Assembly (NCBI GenBank): GCA_037951165.1
Contig: JBBDHG010000161.1
Span: 991,501-1,055,500 of the forward strand
DNA: 64,000 bases
Reading direction: 5' to 3'
DNA from: Lophius americanus
Taxonomy: Eukaryota; Chordata; Actinopteri; Lophiiformes; Lophiidae
The translations under genes and the position numbers were made by a program. Below, in pieces: positions 24,000 through 36,744 of the stretch. The notes under the pieces are model-generated. The model was not told the origin of the DNA. It made no database searches and saw only the letters and a list, made by a program, of their open reading frames with translations. Each line of letters starts with the position of its first letter. The first letter of the stretch is position 1.

Positions 24000-24545
24000 C
24001 AAAGTCTTTCAAAGTCCATTTATATTCACCAAATTTTGACTCAATCAAACTCATGATTAGCACGTGATTGCAGAAAAACAGCATTTTTTCTGCAATCAGT
24101 TCATATTTTACTCAGTAGACTCCCTCTAGTGAGTAAAATATGAACCATTAATATAGTAAAATATGATATTTACAGAATCTTGAATTTACAGATCTCCTTT
24201 AATCAATACATTTTCACCAGATATGGACTATGTTTAGAAAGCAGTGTTTTTTTGTAAAAAGAAAAAAACAAAACCCTAATGGATACATTTTAACTACCTA
24301 AAACCATCCCACACCTTTTAGGTGTGGGATGCTGATTGTTAAATTGTTAAACAGTTGAGAAATTATGACCTGTAAACTTTTGGAGATAAAGCTCTCCCTA
24401 GTGTTGGAAATATGCAACTTACCTTTCCAAAAGATTGGAATTAATCGATAAAATAGTTTTTGAGTTATCACATTAACACGAAGGATCTGCTGCGGCGATG
24501 ACAATCCCTTTATACCCCCAACCTTTTGGGGATATAATTACAAAC
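24000..24545 (+). repeat. unclassified dispersed repeat family, copy D
   Basis: This copy lacks the left end but keeps two or more internal units and the right end CCTTTTGGGGATATAATT. Within it lie three short-spacer hairpins: 24066-24097 (13-bp arms), 24099-24145 (16-bp arms, perfect) and 24305-24331 (12-bp arms, spacer TTT). Confidence 0.75.
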
Positions 24546-26007
24546 CTGAGGATTTTATAGTCACTAAAAGGTGTGGGATGCTGATATCATGCATTATTTC
24601 CTTTTTTTTTGTCATGAAAATGATGAAAGCACCAAAATCCGAAACCACCTGAGGATCTCATTTGGATTGACTTTTGTATTACAAAATAGTTAAATGACTA
24701 ATTAATTAATAAATGTCTTTGATTAAGGCGCTCAGATTTCACCAACACTGAGTGATTAAAATTATGTGGACTCAACTTTCACTGTATTATCATTAATGTT
24801 TTGGTGCTCGGAAACTGGAGCACAGCAGCACAAAAAGGAACTGACCGTGTTGCCTCTAGGTAAGACTAGCTGAATATAATCAAAGGACGGCGAGCTGACA
24901 TGCTTTCAAGTACAATGAAAGGGATGGGAAGAGAAATGTAGTTTTGCGTCCCAATGGGGATGAGAACTTCAAATGACTGTTAATCACACCAGAAGGCATC
25001 CTCCACATTCCTTCAATATAATAGGTTCACTTTAATTTATTATTTAATAGAAGCGGCATGGATACTGACCACATTTGAATTCAAAGGAGATATGGAAGCA
25101 AATACATTAAGTTACAGATTTAATGTGCACGTCAGTTGGCCTGCAGAGACCAGATGATCCCGACCCAGAGCTACTATAATCAGTGTATCTTAATGAACCT
25201 TTTGACAATGTTAAATAATAATTACAAAAATGCAACCCTAAATGTTATGCACATGTGCACTCCAGAGTTTTCCATGACTGCATGAGACTTCACAATTAAA
25301 ATGGAAATTAAGTTGGGTTCATTATTTTCTTAAGGAAATTTTATATTTCACAGAATAGGTGTAAAGTGACAACAATGTTTTCCATTTTAAACATTTTTAA
25401 TTTATGGCATTCAAAACATCTCTCCTCTAGTGTCTGGGCTAATTTCTGAGTGTATTTTTATTCCTGAAACAACATTTTTGCAATGTCTCCACTAGCTGAA
25501 GTGTGCTGGGTTGTTGTGCCTGGACTGTGACAATAGTAAGAACCACTTGGAGTCTTGGGCTCTTATTGTATATTTTTGCGGTTGGGTAGCACATTAAATA
25601 ATGTTTAATAAGCCAGTGTTTGGTTTCTCTCTTTTCAGCACAACCTCACCTCTATGACCTGATGATTATTAATTTCTTCACTTTAACATACTGTAATAAC
25701 ATCCTGAGCCAAAAAGGCAAAAGAATAAAACTCAATTTGTAAAAATGAATAATAATAACATCAAAACATGACAAACATGGTAATTGAAACATGCTGATGT
25801 GAGAAAAAATGAAAGTACAGATCGCAGATGTCAACTATGGAGTTAAAATTGAGTTAAACAAATATGAACTAATCAAGTTTATATCACTTCCACAGATCTA
25901 ATCTACGTAACTAAGCAGATGCTGTCATCACCGACAGCAAGGGTATATTCCCGAAATGCTGCCTACACCCTGTTTTGTAAAAGGAATACTCCTGATTGAT
26001 GGGAAGT

Positions 26008-26390
26008 TATTCATTTATTATCTAGCACTTATCCTGTTTAGAGCTGCGGGGGGCAGGAGCCTATCCCAGCTAACACCAGGCGAGAGCCGGGGTACACCCT
26101 GGACAAGTCGCCAACTCATCACAGGGCAGACACATAGAGATGCACAACCACACACACTTACTCCTACGGGCAATTTTGTCTCAACAATATCAAATGTTTT
26201 TGGACTGTGGGAGGAAGCTAGAGTTCCCAGAGAGAAACATGCAAACTCCCCACAGAAAGGCCAGCAGATGTGGATTTGAACCGGGTACCTGGTACGGTGT
26301 ACCTGGTACTATGTACCTGGTACTATGTACTGTGTACCTGGTACTGTGAGGCAGCAGCGCTAACCACTGCGCCACTGTGCCGCCTTCTTA
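26008..26390 (-). mobile_element. tRNA-derived SINE with internal minisatellite
   Basis: On the minus strand the head carries an RNA polymerase III A box TGGCGCAGTGG (within 26359-26374) and B box GGTTCAAATCC (26272-26282). It is followed by the fish SINE body: CTTTCTGTGGGGAGTTTGCA, TTCCTCCCACAGTCC, GGTGTACCCCGGCTCTCGCC and GGGATAGGCTCC. Candidate target duplications are ATGGGAAGT (25999-26007) and ATGGGGAGT (26391-26399). Between the two promoter boxes is a run of about 14-bp units (ACCTGGTACTATGT). The family name is not assigned. Confidence 0.8.
26284..26345. repeat. about 14-bp minisatellite inside the SINE head
   Basis: Units of ACCTGGTACTATGT and shorter variants repeat four to five times. 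They lie between the A and B boxes of the SINE, expanding that distance beyond what is normal for a tRNA-derived promoter. Confidence 0.85.
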
Positions 26391-26829
26391 ATGGGGAGTC
26401 ACGTACAATGTATTTTTTTTTAAAAACCAGATCCCTAAAGTCAGTAAAATATGAACTATTAAAGTAAAACATGATATAACTATGATATCCTTTGTCAAGT
26501 CTATTCACATGCCAAATTTGAACTTAACTTGACCAACCTTGGAGAAATGATGACTGAAGTACTTTTGGCGTTCCCCCTAGTGTCAGATATATAAAAGGGA
26601 TCTTTCTCAAAATAAATCCAGTTCTTCTTCGCACTAAAGTCTATAGGGATATAACATTTAAAAAATGATCCATGAATTAGTTGTCGAGTTTTCGCCGGGA
26701 AACATGGTGAGGAGGTACTATCCGGAAAACATTTTGTTTCATAATGACTAGTGACTCCTAGTGACTAAAATATGAACTACTAAAGTAAAAAATATTATAT
26801 CTTACTACAAAAAATTGCTTTGTTTGAAT

Positions 26830-27600
26830 TTTTTGACGCTGTCAATCAGACACGCTTTGATTTCCTTTGAATGTAGGGCTTTAAGGGGTAAACAGTAAAT
26901 GACACAATCTTGTTTATATATATATATTTTTCCGTAATCTAGCTAGTAGTTTAGCGTTCAAATTTTACCCAGATGGGATTTTTTTGGCATATCCTACAGA
27001 AGGTTATTTTGGCGACGTTATTATGCAGCAGCATGTAAGATAAAACTTGAACAAGCACTCAAAGAGCTCAAACTTCCACCAAGGGCCAAAACCCAACCTG
27101 AACCTACTTTTAAGACTATATTGTTTTCTAATTTCCTGTTCCTGTTTAATATAAAACATCAAAGGAACAAGGCACAACAGTATCCAAGGTTTAGGAAAAA
27201 TTCATGCAGATTTTTCCTTGCATGTCTGAATAATTGTCAGCTTCTAAATCTACCTACAAATCCATCTAACTCTCTTACTTTGGATCCTTAGAGAATAGTA
27301 AAGAAGTTTACTCTTTATGACGCGTGATGTCAATTGCTGTTCCTCGGCAGTAAATATAATTTGTTGCATCATTTTCTTTTCCTCTCCCAGCCCCGAGCCC
27401 CTGACCCCGCCCACAAATGGAACATCAAAGGAATCTAAGGCATCAACAATAATGGACACTACTACATCCAAACATCTTCTTTGCACCTATGCAAAACAAT
27501 GACAGCTAGGATTATTATATCTATGTTACTTTTCATCATTATGTAGAAAAAAAAGGAGGGCGTGGTTCCTGAGGGGTGGAGCTGGAGGATCCATGCCGAA
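26830..27600. other. no gene recognised
   Basis: AT-rich DNA with a short TA-repeat at about 26916-26927. A GC-richer patch near 27387-27411 is too short to be a CpG island. Confidence 0.5.
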
Positions 27601-27609
27601 GCACTAGAG

Positions 27610-27868
27610 TAAACTTTTTTTTCTGCTCCCTAGTGAATAGAAACTGTTATAAACAAGATACATCTCCTCGACCAAAAGTTGAGAAATTACCGCCCCAAAA
27701 CATTTGGATATAAATCGCCCCTTAGTTTTGAAAATATACAAGTGAATTTTCCCAAAATCAATCCAGTTCTTCCTGGAAATAAGGTCTATATGTCAGACTA
27801 TGAATGCGGCGGCAGCGATTACAATTCCATAATATCCCAGACTTTTTCAGGGATATAATAAGTATAGG
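27610..27868 (+). repeat. unclassified dispersed repeat family, copy G
   Basis: A right-hand half copy: CTCCCTAGTGAATAG, AAGATACATCTCCTCGACC, AAAAGTTGAGAAATTAC, CCCAAAATCAATCCAGTTCT, GCGGCGGCAGCGATTACAAT, TCCATAATATCCC, and the terminal GACTTTTTCAGGGATATAATA. Confidence 0.75.
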
Positions 27869-27869
27869 T

Positions 27870-29460
27870 ACAGTTTGCAGAGTTCCCCCAGCAGCTCTAA
27901 GGCTTTTGAAGAGCTCCCTCCTCTTTGTTACATCTTATTTTGACGATTCATATCCTTACTGTTTAATGAAAATCGAATATGTTCAAATTAGTTGATTTTT
28001 AATTTGTGTGTCTTCATGACAAAATTCCGGTACTTCTTAAGAAACTAAAGAACAAAAATGAATAAATCAGCTAAATACCTGAAAATGTCACTACGCTGAA
28101 ATAAGGTATATCTTATGAAAAGTTAGCTTTTAAGAAATAGCTCTCACAGGACAGCAATGCTATGAACAGCATATGGTTATCTTGTAGACTTAACTACTTA
28201 ACAAGAGATAAAGTAGTTAGATTACCTTGATACTTAAAGTACCTTGTTATTGATGATACTTACACACTTTTACTGAAGAGTGCAGGTCTTTTAGTTGTAA
28301 TGGAGTATTATACTCAAGTAGAGAATCTGAATATTTCATGCACCACTGGTGAGACATTATACAAATTGTCAAGTTTACAGTTTCACAGATGGGGAAGATT
28401 GAGTAGTCCTAGCTCAGCCCGTGTTCTAATATTTACTTCACAACAGAGATCTATGCATGAAATCTGTTGTTTACAGGATCAATTATCATTGACAATTGTC
28501 ATTTGTCTCAGTTGCAAGCAACGATTCTGTAATACGTACCTGGTACATATCATTACTGGTAGATGGCTAGATAGCTTATCTGTTTATACATCAAACAAGC
28601 CAAGGATGAGGCTTATCTCCTCGGGGTCTGGTTCACAGCACAATGAGATAATGACGTTCATAATGACTGAAAGAGAGGAAAAGATTTTCAATCAACTGCT
28701 GGCCTTGCCAAAATTGGACTGTGTGTTGTTTGTGTGAGCTATTATTGGTTTCTACATCTGGTTTTAAAATTGAATGTTTAATACAGCGAGACATATCTCA
28801 GTCCAACAAGACAGGGTGTGCACTTATCATTCTCAGAGAAAGGGGAAATGAGAAAAGGAGGCACACAAACAAAATGCTACAAATATCATGTGTCAATGTG
28901 TGAAAAACTGGAGATCTCTAACAATCTAGCCTGGTCCGGTTGGCCCCATTATAACCCATCCCATTCACTAAAAATCGAATTAATTCCTACAAGAGCCGGG
29001 CCAAATCCATGCAGGTGCTTCCATGCAGGTGCTTCAGCATGAACCTGACTTTGGGTCCGGGAGATAGTTATACTCATAGTTATAGTTATACTTGCAGTGT
29101 TTGCATGGATTGTGGGGCCGTGCAAACACTGCATGGCCCCAATGGAGATAAGATAATTGATCTAGCTCAGAGGAGGCAGATCCATCGCTACCTACACTGT
29201 CAACTAATTGTCTGGTGCTGACTTAGGCTTACAATAAATGGCAGATGTACAAGGAAGCACTCTGTGTTTGAAAGAGGGTGTTTGTGTCAAAGTTCAAATC
29301 AATGAAGATAGAGAGGACGGAGGTATTAGAAGGGGTGAACAAAATAATTCATTGGAGTGTCCGTTTTTCAAATAATGATGTTTAGAACCTTTTTATTGAA
29401 TTTGAAGCGTCAAATATTTCCCATCAGAAATGATCACTCATCATTTTTATCATGCCCGAC
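27870..29460. other. no gene recognised; a 145-codon frame at 28300-28737 is unsupported
   Basis: The frame at 28300-28737 (plus) has no recognisable motif and no splice or codon evidence. It is kept here as intergenic. Paired hairpins at 29095-29140 are listed separately. Confidence 0.5.
29095..29140. repeat. two overlapping, mutually exclusive hairpins
   Basis: A 14-base arm CAGTGTTTGCATGG (29095-29108) pairs with CCGTGCAAACACTG (29118-29131), with one non-Watson-Crick position. The sequence GGGGCCGTGCA (29114-29124) pairs instead with TGCATGGCCCC (29130-29140). Both cannot form at once because they share 29118-29131. Confidence 0.8.
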
Positions 29461-29595
29461 TAATTATATTCCCAAAAAGTCTGAGATATTGTGGAATCGT
29501 CATCGTTGCCGCCATGTCCACCATATCTGCGCTAACTGACGCGATATCTCAGAAACAATGTCATGTATCATTTTCAATAACGCAAGGAAGAACTG
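29461..29595 (-). repeat. unclassified dispersed repeat family, copy Q
   Basis: On the minus strand this is the right end of the family. It includes AAATCCAGTTCTTCCTTGCG, ATGATACATGACATTG, GATATCGCGTCAGTTAGCGC, ACGATGACGATTCCAC and the terminal GACTTTTTGGGAATATAAT. Only about 130 bp is preserved. Confidence 0.65.
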
Positions 29596-29599
29596 GATT

Positions 29600-30395
29600 T
29601 CAAAACCTGATCGGTTGAAGCAACAAATACCGTTACTGGTACAATTAGCCAGCATGGTATTGACCTATGATTGTAAAATTGTGATCTGCTGTGGCAACTC
29701 CGAAAAGTGGCAGCCGAAAGACGAAGAAGAAGAAAACTCTTGCTCTCTAGGGAAAACACTTAGGCCATGTTATTGATTTTATTTTTTTTAACCAGACCTC
29801 TCAAAAATTGTTCTTTAATTCTCAAATGAGAGCAGATCAGGGTTTTGTAGCCCTGGACTTTACTTGTCAGGCTACAGACATAATAAGTCTATCCGTAAGT
29901 TGAATTTTATGGGTTAATGAACAGTTAACATGTTAGATGAAGTGAAAAAAAATTACAACATGTCTGACTTTAACAGTCAGGGACAACATCAGGGGCTTCA
30001 AGCCTGATAAAAGTTCTACTCATAGGAAGTGACTGTTGTTGAACTTTTGTGTCAGTCAAGCAGTTGGGTATGGCTTCAATGAAGCTGGACAGGAATTCAC
30101 AAAATCCCTGGATCAAAGACTTATAAGGAGAATCTGTGTTTAAACCCAAACAACTAATCTTTTTACCATAGTAACAAGCTGCAGTCACATTTTCACCAGA
30201 TTGTGTCGTCCTCGTAACTTGACCAATGACACTCTATAAGAAGAACAAGAAGAAGGCTTTACTAATATGAAATGAAGCCACACCAAAACCTCCCTTAAAC
30301 ATGTAATTTGATTTCAAATTTACATCTTGTAAAAGTGTTACATTGTACATTTGTAACCCATCATCAATCATTAAATCAAAACGCATCTGAACCAG
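29600..30395. other. no feature recognised
   Basis: Intergenic AT-rich DNA. Confidence 0.5.
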
Positions 30396-30397
30396 AC

Positions 30398-30590
30398 AGA
30401 GCTTGAGGGGATCTGCAGAGAAGAATGGCAGAAAATCTCCAAATCCTGGTGTACAAAGCTCATCATCTCAAACCTCCAAAACACTGGAGGCCGTTATCGC
30501 TGCCAAAGGTGCTTCAACTTAGTGATGGAGAAAGGAACTGAAAACTTATGTCAATGAGATATATCAGGGTTTCTTTCTTTTTAATTTTAT
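30398..30590 (+). mobile_element. Tc1-like 3'-end relic
   Basis: It contains GAGCTTGAGGGGATCTGC, AAGAATGGCAGAAAATC, GTACAAAGCTCAT, GCTGCCAAAGGTGCTTCAAC and CTGAAAACTTATGTCAATG. These are in the order seen near the 3' end of a family of fish Tc1-like elements. Neither terminus is visible. Confidence 0.5.
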
Positions 30591-30599
30591 ATTACGGGA

Positions 30600-33045
30600 A
30601 ATTATGTCTAGATTGATGTGGTCAACGATTTTATCTTAACCTCCTGAGACCCGCGCTTCTATGTGGTATGTGGTAAATTTATCCTAGCTATTGGGGTTAA
30701 GTAGGAGCTCATAAATGTAAAACCGAATCAATATGTTTGAAAAGGAAGAAATTTCCACCCCCCAAAAATTTGTCATTATATAGGGAAAATTGGTTTATTT
30801 AAAATTTACTGCGTGAGCCTTTCCTTATGTACCAGCTCACAGTTGTTTTGACGATACAGTAGTCAGCTGTTGGCTAGAGCCAGATCATTGGAGTACATCC
30901 ATATCTTCCATAACCAAAATTCTATCATGAAATACAGTTTTTAAGTCTAATTTTTTTTTTAAAACCATGCTTCAGCAAACCATTCTTTTCTCATTTTATG
31001 TTCAATTAGTATCTAAGATAAGAAATTAAGAAATTTAAAAAAATAGAGTACGCAAAAAAATTTCTTTTCCATTGTTTATTTTTCTTAGAGAGGACACTGA
31101 AGGGTTAGGAATTTCCACCTCTTCATTTGCTACCTCATTTACCAATGTTCACTTGTCATTTAATTACCCCATATCCCGTGTAGTGGTCCCCTGATGCCAC
31201 AAGCAGTCCAAGATACCATATCTGGATTTTAGCAGATAAAATATTTCTACGACATACAGTAAATTGCTAGGCAGCATACAGTATGAAAACTGAACCTATT
31301 AAATATAGATTAGTTGTAGGAATGCTTGAAAATTCCACGTCCATCTCCTTTCAGAGTAAGGCCTTAAGGTTAAAGTGCATACAGTGAAACGGACAGTGTG
31401 AAAGATTGAGTCCATACTTTCAGATTCAATTATAGCAGTACCAGCATGTTCTGATAGAATAATAAAACACATTTCATGAATGGCTGGCATGTATGAATTG
31501 AAACTTGCTGGCGTGTCGTGCTACAATTCAGGAAATAGTGAAATGAAATCACATTATTTCCCGAGGGTTTATCTTATTTCCATTGTTTGCAGGCGCCTGG
31601 GAGCCTCAGAGTGGGTATTTTTCTAAAGCTGCGTGGGCTGCACGTGTGCACCAGTATGCACATGTCCATGCACCATCTGCACCACCCTCCAACCATCCGC
31701 CTACGCACACAAACAGAGAAGGTAGGAATCAGATATAAAATAGCAATTAATCCTCACAGGAACTTGCACTGGAGGACACTGAAGGGCTTCATGGTTTTGT
31801 GTTGATTTATGGTGACTGATTTCAATGCCAGCAATGAATTGCTGAGAAGCTGAGAGGGGATTTAACCAGCAGTGACAGGGGTCTGCTCAGACCTCTGGTA
31901 TAAACATCAGGACTCATTAAAAAGGCTGGGAGGGAAAATTTCAACCCTCTTCTCAAATGATTAAAAAAAAAACAAATTGTCAAAAACGGTTAAATTTGGA
32001 CTCTTTTTTTGAGTTAATGAGTCCAAACGTATTTTGTTTTAAATACATCTCTTAGCATCTTTTAGCCAATTCTCAATGAAAAATATTTTTATCAACACAG
32101 TGCCTCCTACCACAGAGAACACCTCTCCATCTGTTTAGACACCACTCTAAAGTGATACACTCCACCCTATATGGTAAATACTATGTTCATGACCTGTAAA
32201 ATGTGGAACAGATCCAGCACAAATCTAGGACACCTAGGAGACCGTTTGTTGGGAACATTCTAGAATGAGTTGATGCTGTGATTATTTGTTGCGTCTTACT
32301 GTGGCTTGGTGCAGAGAGAGAAATAGAAGTCTAATGGGGATCTGGTTTAAGTCTTTGGTGATGATTTAAGATCTTATTATTGGCAAGTTTGTTCAGGTTA
32401 ACTGCATTATCGAAACAAGACATAAATCTTATGTACTCCCCCTTTTATTTGTGATCTTGAGCAGCATCCCAGGAGCAGACACACGTCCAACCAGTTCATG
32501 CATTATTTGTGAGAGTTTACACTTCCCCAGTCCCCCATGTTTTGCACAGTATAGTAAATTGCTCCAGTGCTATAAAATTGCTGCCATATTCCAGATCATT
32601 TCCACCCAATTGCGAGCGCTTATAATATGAGTCACATTTAACAAACCCAATTCCTTGAAATGACATTGACAACGGGATGTTTGTATACTCCATGTATTCT
32701 TCAAAGATATTGCTAACTCAAAGGCATAATATCAGCACCATCATCATATCTTAGCCAAACAATTTGGACTGTAGTATAAGAACATTTCTATACAAGATAG
32801 AAACTTCTCAAACGCCACGTGTGACAAGTATGTTGGTATGTATCTACTGAAACCCAGCTGTCTACTAGTATTTTCTTAGTGTTTAGTTCAGTTTTTGACA
32901 TTACTGGGCATCAACCTTTTGGTAGTGACGCATGGATCATTACCAATAACGGTCAGAACTGTATAAAAATGTAGTTAACATGTTAGGCCTACCTCTGTCT
33001 CTCTACTCTACTTTCAGTCTCTAACTAAGAATTTCAGAAAGATCA
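30600..33045. other. no gene or named repeat recognised
   Basis: AT-rich intergenic DNA with poly-A/T tracts. The short frames on both strands are unsupported. Confidence 0.5.
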
Positions 33046-33049
33046 AGGT

Positions 33050-33770
33050 CTACATTGTTGTCCTCAACAGCAAGGGTATATCCCCAAAAAGCCCCCAAAT
33101 CCTCTCTGTTTTACAATTCCCCTGATTGAATTTAAATGCGAAGTTATATTCGATAAACTGTTCACCATGAAAAATCAGAAAAAAGGTTGGAAAGATATGT
33201 TTCATATATACATATATACATATACATATCTTTCATTGGAAAGATATGTCTTTTTCTTAAAAACATTGTGATAGAACCTGAGAGGTTCTATCACAAGATA
33301 GATCCTCTCAGGTTGATTCATAAGCACCAAATTTGGACGATATCAGAAAAACTATTAGTAAGTTATGTCTGAAAAACAGACAGTAACATAACATTCTCTT
33401 AAAATGCCGCCCCTAGTGGTGTAAATAAATTGTAGTGTATTGTAGACTACATTTTGTAGTCTAAAATAGACAATACAATACAATACAAGCTTCTCAAGTC
33501 GATTCCTATGCACCACATTTGGACAAAATAGGCCCTACAGTTAGGAAGTTATGTTTTGTTTTTCATCAGAAAAAAACAACTCCCACTCTTAGTATATTAT
33601 GAACTATTAGAGTAAATACAAGATAGATCTCCTTGAGTTCATTTATATGCAGGAAATTGGGACTCAATCGGACTTAGGGTGGAGAAATAATGCTCTCAAA
33701 ACTTTTGGAGATAAAGCTCGACCTAGTAGTCACATCAAAAACTCAATCAATTCTTTCTGCTGTATTCTCA
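33050..33770 (+). repeat. unclassified dispersed repeat family, copy H
   Basis: It opens with GTCCTCAACAGCAAGGGTATATCCCCAAAAAGCCCC (two blocks read together). It then shows three internal units, each with GATAGATC(C/T)..., GATTCATA..GCACCAAATTTGGAC and a GTTAGGAAGTTATG-type segment, spaced about 160-190 bp. Hairpins lie at 33189-33233, 33267-33295 (13-bp arms, spacer GAG) and about 33448-33472. The right end is missing. Confidence 0.8.
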
Positions 33771-36740
33771 CAACATCTGGAAAGTTTGGCTGAGGGGTAA
33801 GTGTGTTTATTTTTGGTTAAGAATGTCCCCTCTATGAAATAATCAGACAATAACATTTTATTTCTCTTGACTGCTTTGCTTTCACTATCAATATTTCTCC
33901 TCTACATTCACTGTGTGCATTGACCATTGAGGGAAGGAGGATGGGCCAACTTTGAGTGATGTATTTACTGACATAAATTGCAGTATTCCTTTGGACTAAC
34001 CTGTTTATTGGAGTGGATCACGTGATTAAGTGTTACTTCAGCTGCCTAATTAAAGTCTGTCAATACCATGACCCTCTAAGAGTGTTCCAATATTGTGTTT
34101 CTGTATCTCCCTGTGGGCCCTCCTCTCTCTCTCTTTGTGTCAAGGCATGGACCCAAACACCCGAATCCCCGCTTTGCTGCACACTTGATCTCCAGCTTCT
34201 CGTTTGCTGCTGCAGATAAACCCCGACAGGTTGATCGGGTAGTTCCATTCCTTATCAATTTACACTTGTCGTTTCTTGTGATTTTCAATCCTAATACAGC
34301 TTTCCTTAACCACAGCCTCCCCACCCATCCAACTGCTCACCCAATCAACTGCATTCTTCTGTGCCCCTTAGTGTCCTCTGCAAATTACATTCCTTTCTTA
34401 ACCTTTCATCGTCTTTGTGTCTGCTTTTGGGTTCACTTCCAAATTTTAGCCTTAACCCTAAGAAGATGAAAATTTCATCTTGGGACAAAACTGAAAAGTC
34501 ATTTGCAATCTTTCAAAAATTAATCAAGAGCTTTTCACTATTACTCACATTTTGAAACAGCACTAGTTTTTGTCAAATTAAAAAGAATGCAAGTGAGTTT
34601 CATCCAAATCTGTTGCAGAAGTGATAGCATCAGGCTATAATTTCATCACAAAAATTAACAACCGAGTATGCAACCTCTGCACCCTAATCACATGACTGAG
34701 GTAATTATACTTAAAAATAGTTAGGGGCTATTTCAGAAATAAGTCTTGTGTCATAATGAATGAGGGTGAATAGGATGGTGCTGGCTCTTATGGTAAAGTG
34801 TTTTCAGTGTTAGGTCAGATAAGAAATAGTCTAAGTAAATATAATTCTTGTGCTATAATTAACCGCATTATACTGAAGCCACCTCTGAATTCACTGTGAA
34901 GCAGACAGTCACGCATAATTGCTACTCTCCGGTCCGCAAAGCCCATCATATGACCCAGAGAGAGGATGCAGCAGATGAGAACAGGAAAAGCTGAAGGGAC
35001 CAGTGATGCAGTGATCTGGGTGATTGATTCATACTTTATAATAGCTCAGTGTCTTCTATGTCTTCATTATATATCATCACACGATATGATTTTCTATCAA
35101 TGATAGAAAGTACCTGTGCCATTGCCACACTGTGTTTTATAATTTACATAGAGTTTTCAGGTATATTTTAAAATAATTTATTAGTAATTAATGTAGTTAT
35201 TTATACATTTTCTTAATTTTAGTCGCTGCATTTTAACATGAATATATAAAAAAAAAACAGACAAGGAACAACTGAACGTAGCTAGAGTATAAAAAAATGG
35301 TTTGATGTCAATATATTTTCTCTTCACTTTTACATACATTCTTTGCCATTGAATGGCGGTAATTGAGGTTAAAATAAATTTCCTTATCCCTTAAAGTTAC
35401 ATTACGTTACTCTGAAATGAGGTTTAACAAAGTGGGTTGTTGTTTACTTGTTTACTTCAGAAGGTGAAGGAGGGAGGAGTTACTATCTTTTGCTTTTATA
35501 CTTAGTTGTAGTTAAATAAGTTGAATCAATACTTTTGCTTTTTCACATCGGTTACAACACGTCTGCTTTCTGCCGGTCCAGATCTTTGATTTCATTCAGG
35601 ACGTTCATAGCTCATTGTGCAGGTCACGTGAATTGTGGATATTTTGATCCATGAAAGCCCCATCGCAATCCATATAATGCAAACCATCCATATGGTTTGT
35701 CAAAAACATCTTCATCCCTGTTAGAAACCAAGGTTTCCCAGCAGAATGTTGTATTGCAACAAGATCATCAATATTTTTCAGTTTGTCTGGACACTGTTTC
35801 AAAGTTTTGCGTGATCACTAAATATATTTAACCATGCAAATTAGATGACTGTCAACATTCCTCACTGCTTGCAGACTCAGCTATAAGACTCTCACATTCA
35901 TATATAAATTCATATCACCTTAAATATTTCCATCACTTACTCTGCTCTTTACACGCTCACTTTTAAAGAAAAGAAAATTGTGCCAATCACTAAAATAATG
36001 AAATAGTGAAGAGATGAGATAACTCATTAAAATTCTAAACGTCCTCAAAGTCATCTGACAAACAAAATTAATATGTCTAAATTTGATGAGTGTAATGTGG
36101 AGAAGCTACGCGTTTGGAATTCATTTAAAGGGGAAGCCGGCAAACGGCAGAGCTTTTATCTTTATTTCCTATGTTGGAGTGTGTTTGTGAGTCATAGAAG
36201 CAGAGGGGCAAAGATACAACAGAGGTTCAGAAACAGCGATCCATCCAGGAGACAGCAGCGGATGTTTGTTCATCGAGTGCTGCAGAGGGCAACATTAACG
36301 CCTACCAGAGGTTTAGCTTTTCCCAGACTGAGTAATGAAAGGCAGAATGTGGAGAAGAGGAGTACATAATAGAGGTAGCTGACACGAAACATTTTAAGAA
36401 TTTAAATAATGAGATAGCGAGTGAAATTGATCAAGGGACCTGAAGACATAATTAAGAAAAAACGAAATCTCCAATTGAATATTAAAGCCGGCTCATGTAC
36501 AAGTCTATATATTTGAAAGATAACTAGGTGTACATAGAGTTTTTCTGGGACTTAAATTAGATATTTGTATATTAAAAGAAAATTCAATTTCATGATTATT
36601 ACATCTTCATTCACCTACTTGGTCATATTGTATCCCAATCTGTAGCCCTTCTGGAACACATCCCGGAGAAAGTTACACACAAACAAGAATGTTACACTTT
36701 TCTAAAGCTTATCATCTCTTTCTCACTATATGTTTTTTGT
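33771..36740. other. no feature recognised
   Basis: Intergenic DNA. Overlapping frames at 34.0-34.5 and 36.1-36.4 kb have no motif I can name. A short inverted repeat (TTTTCTATCA/TGATAGAAAG) lies near 35090-35112. Confidence 0.5.
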
Positions 36741-36744
36741 AGTT

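Larger units (their letters stand above)
25921..26740 (+). repeat. unclassified dispersed repeat family, copy E, split by a SINE
   Basis: The left end (25921-25998) reads GCTGTCATCACCGACAGCAAG, GGTATATTCCCGAAA and CTCCTGATTGATG. The copy resumes at about 26391-26740 after the SINE with AAAATATGAACTATTAAAG, GCCAAATTTGAACTTAA, CCCCCTAGTGTCAG, AAATCCAGTTCTTCTTCGC, ATGATCCATGAATTAG. The right terminus is lost. A further piece of an internal unit lies at 26745-26820. Confidence 0.7.

Noticed and set aside
26272..26374. Possible genuine tRNA gene
   Set aside because: A and B boxes are present, but the region between them is a minisatellite and the flanks are SINE body; no cloverleaf can be drawn.
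28300..28737. 145-codon plus-strand frame
   Set aside because: No recognisable motif, repeat-like AT-rich surroundings and no splice or codon support; length alone is possible by chance in 64 kb.
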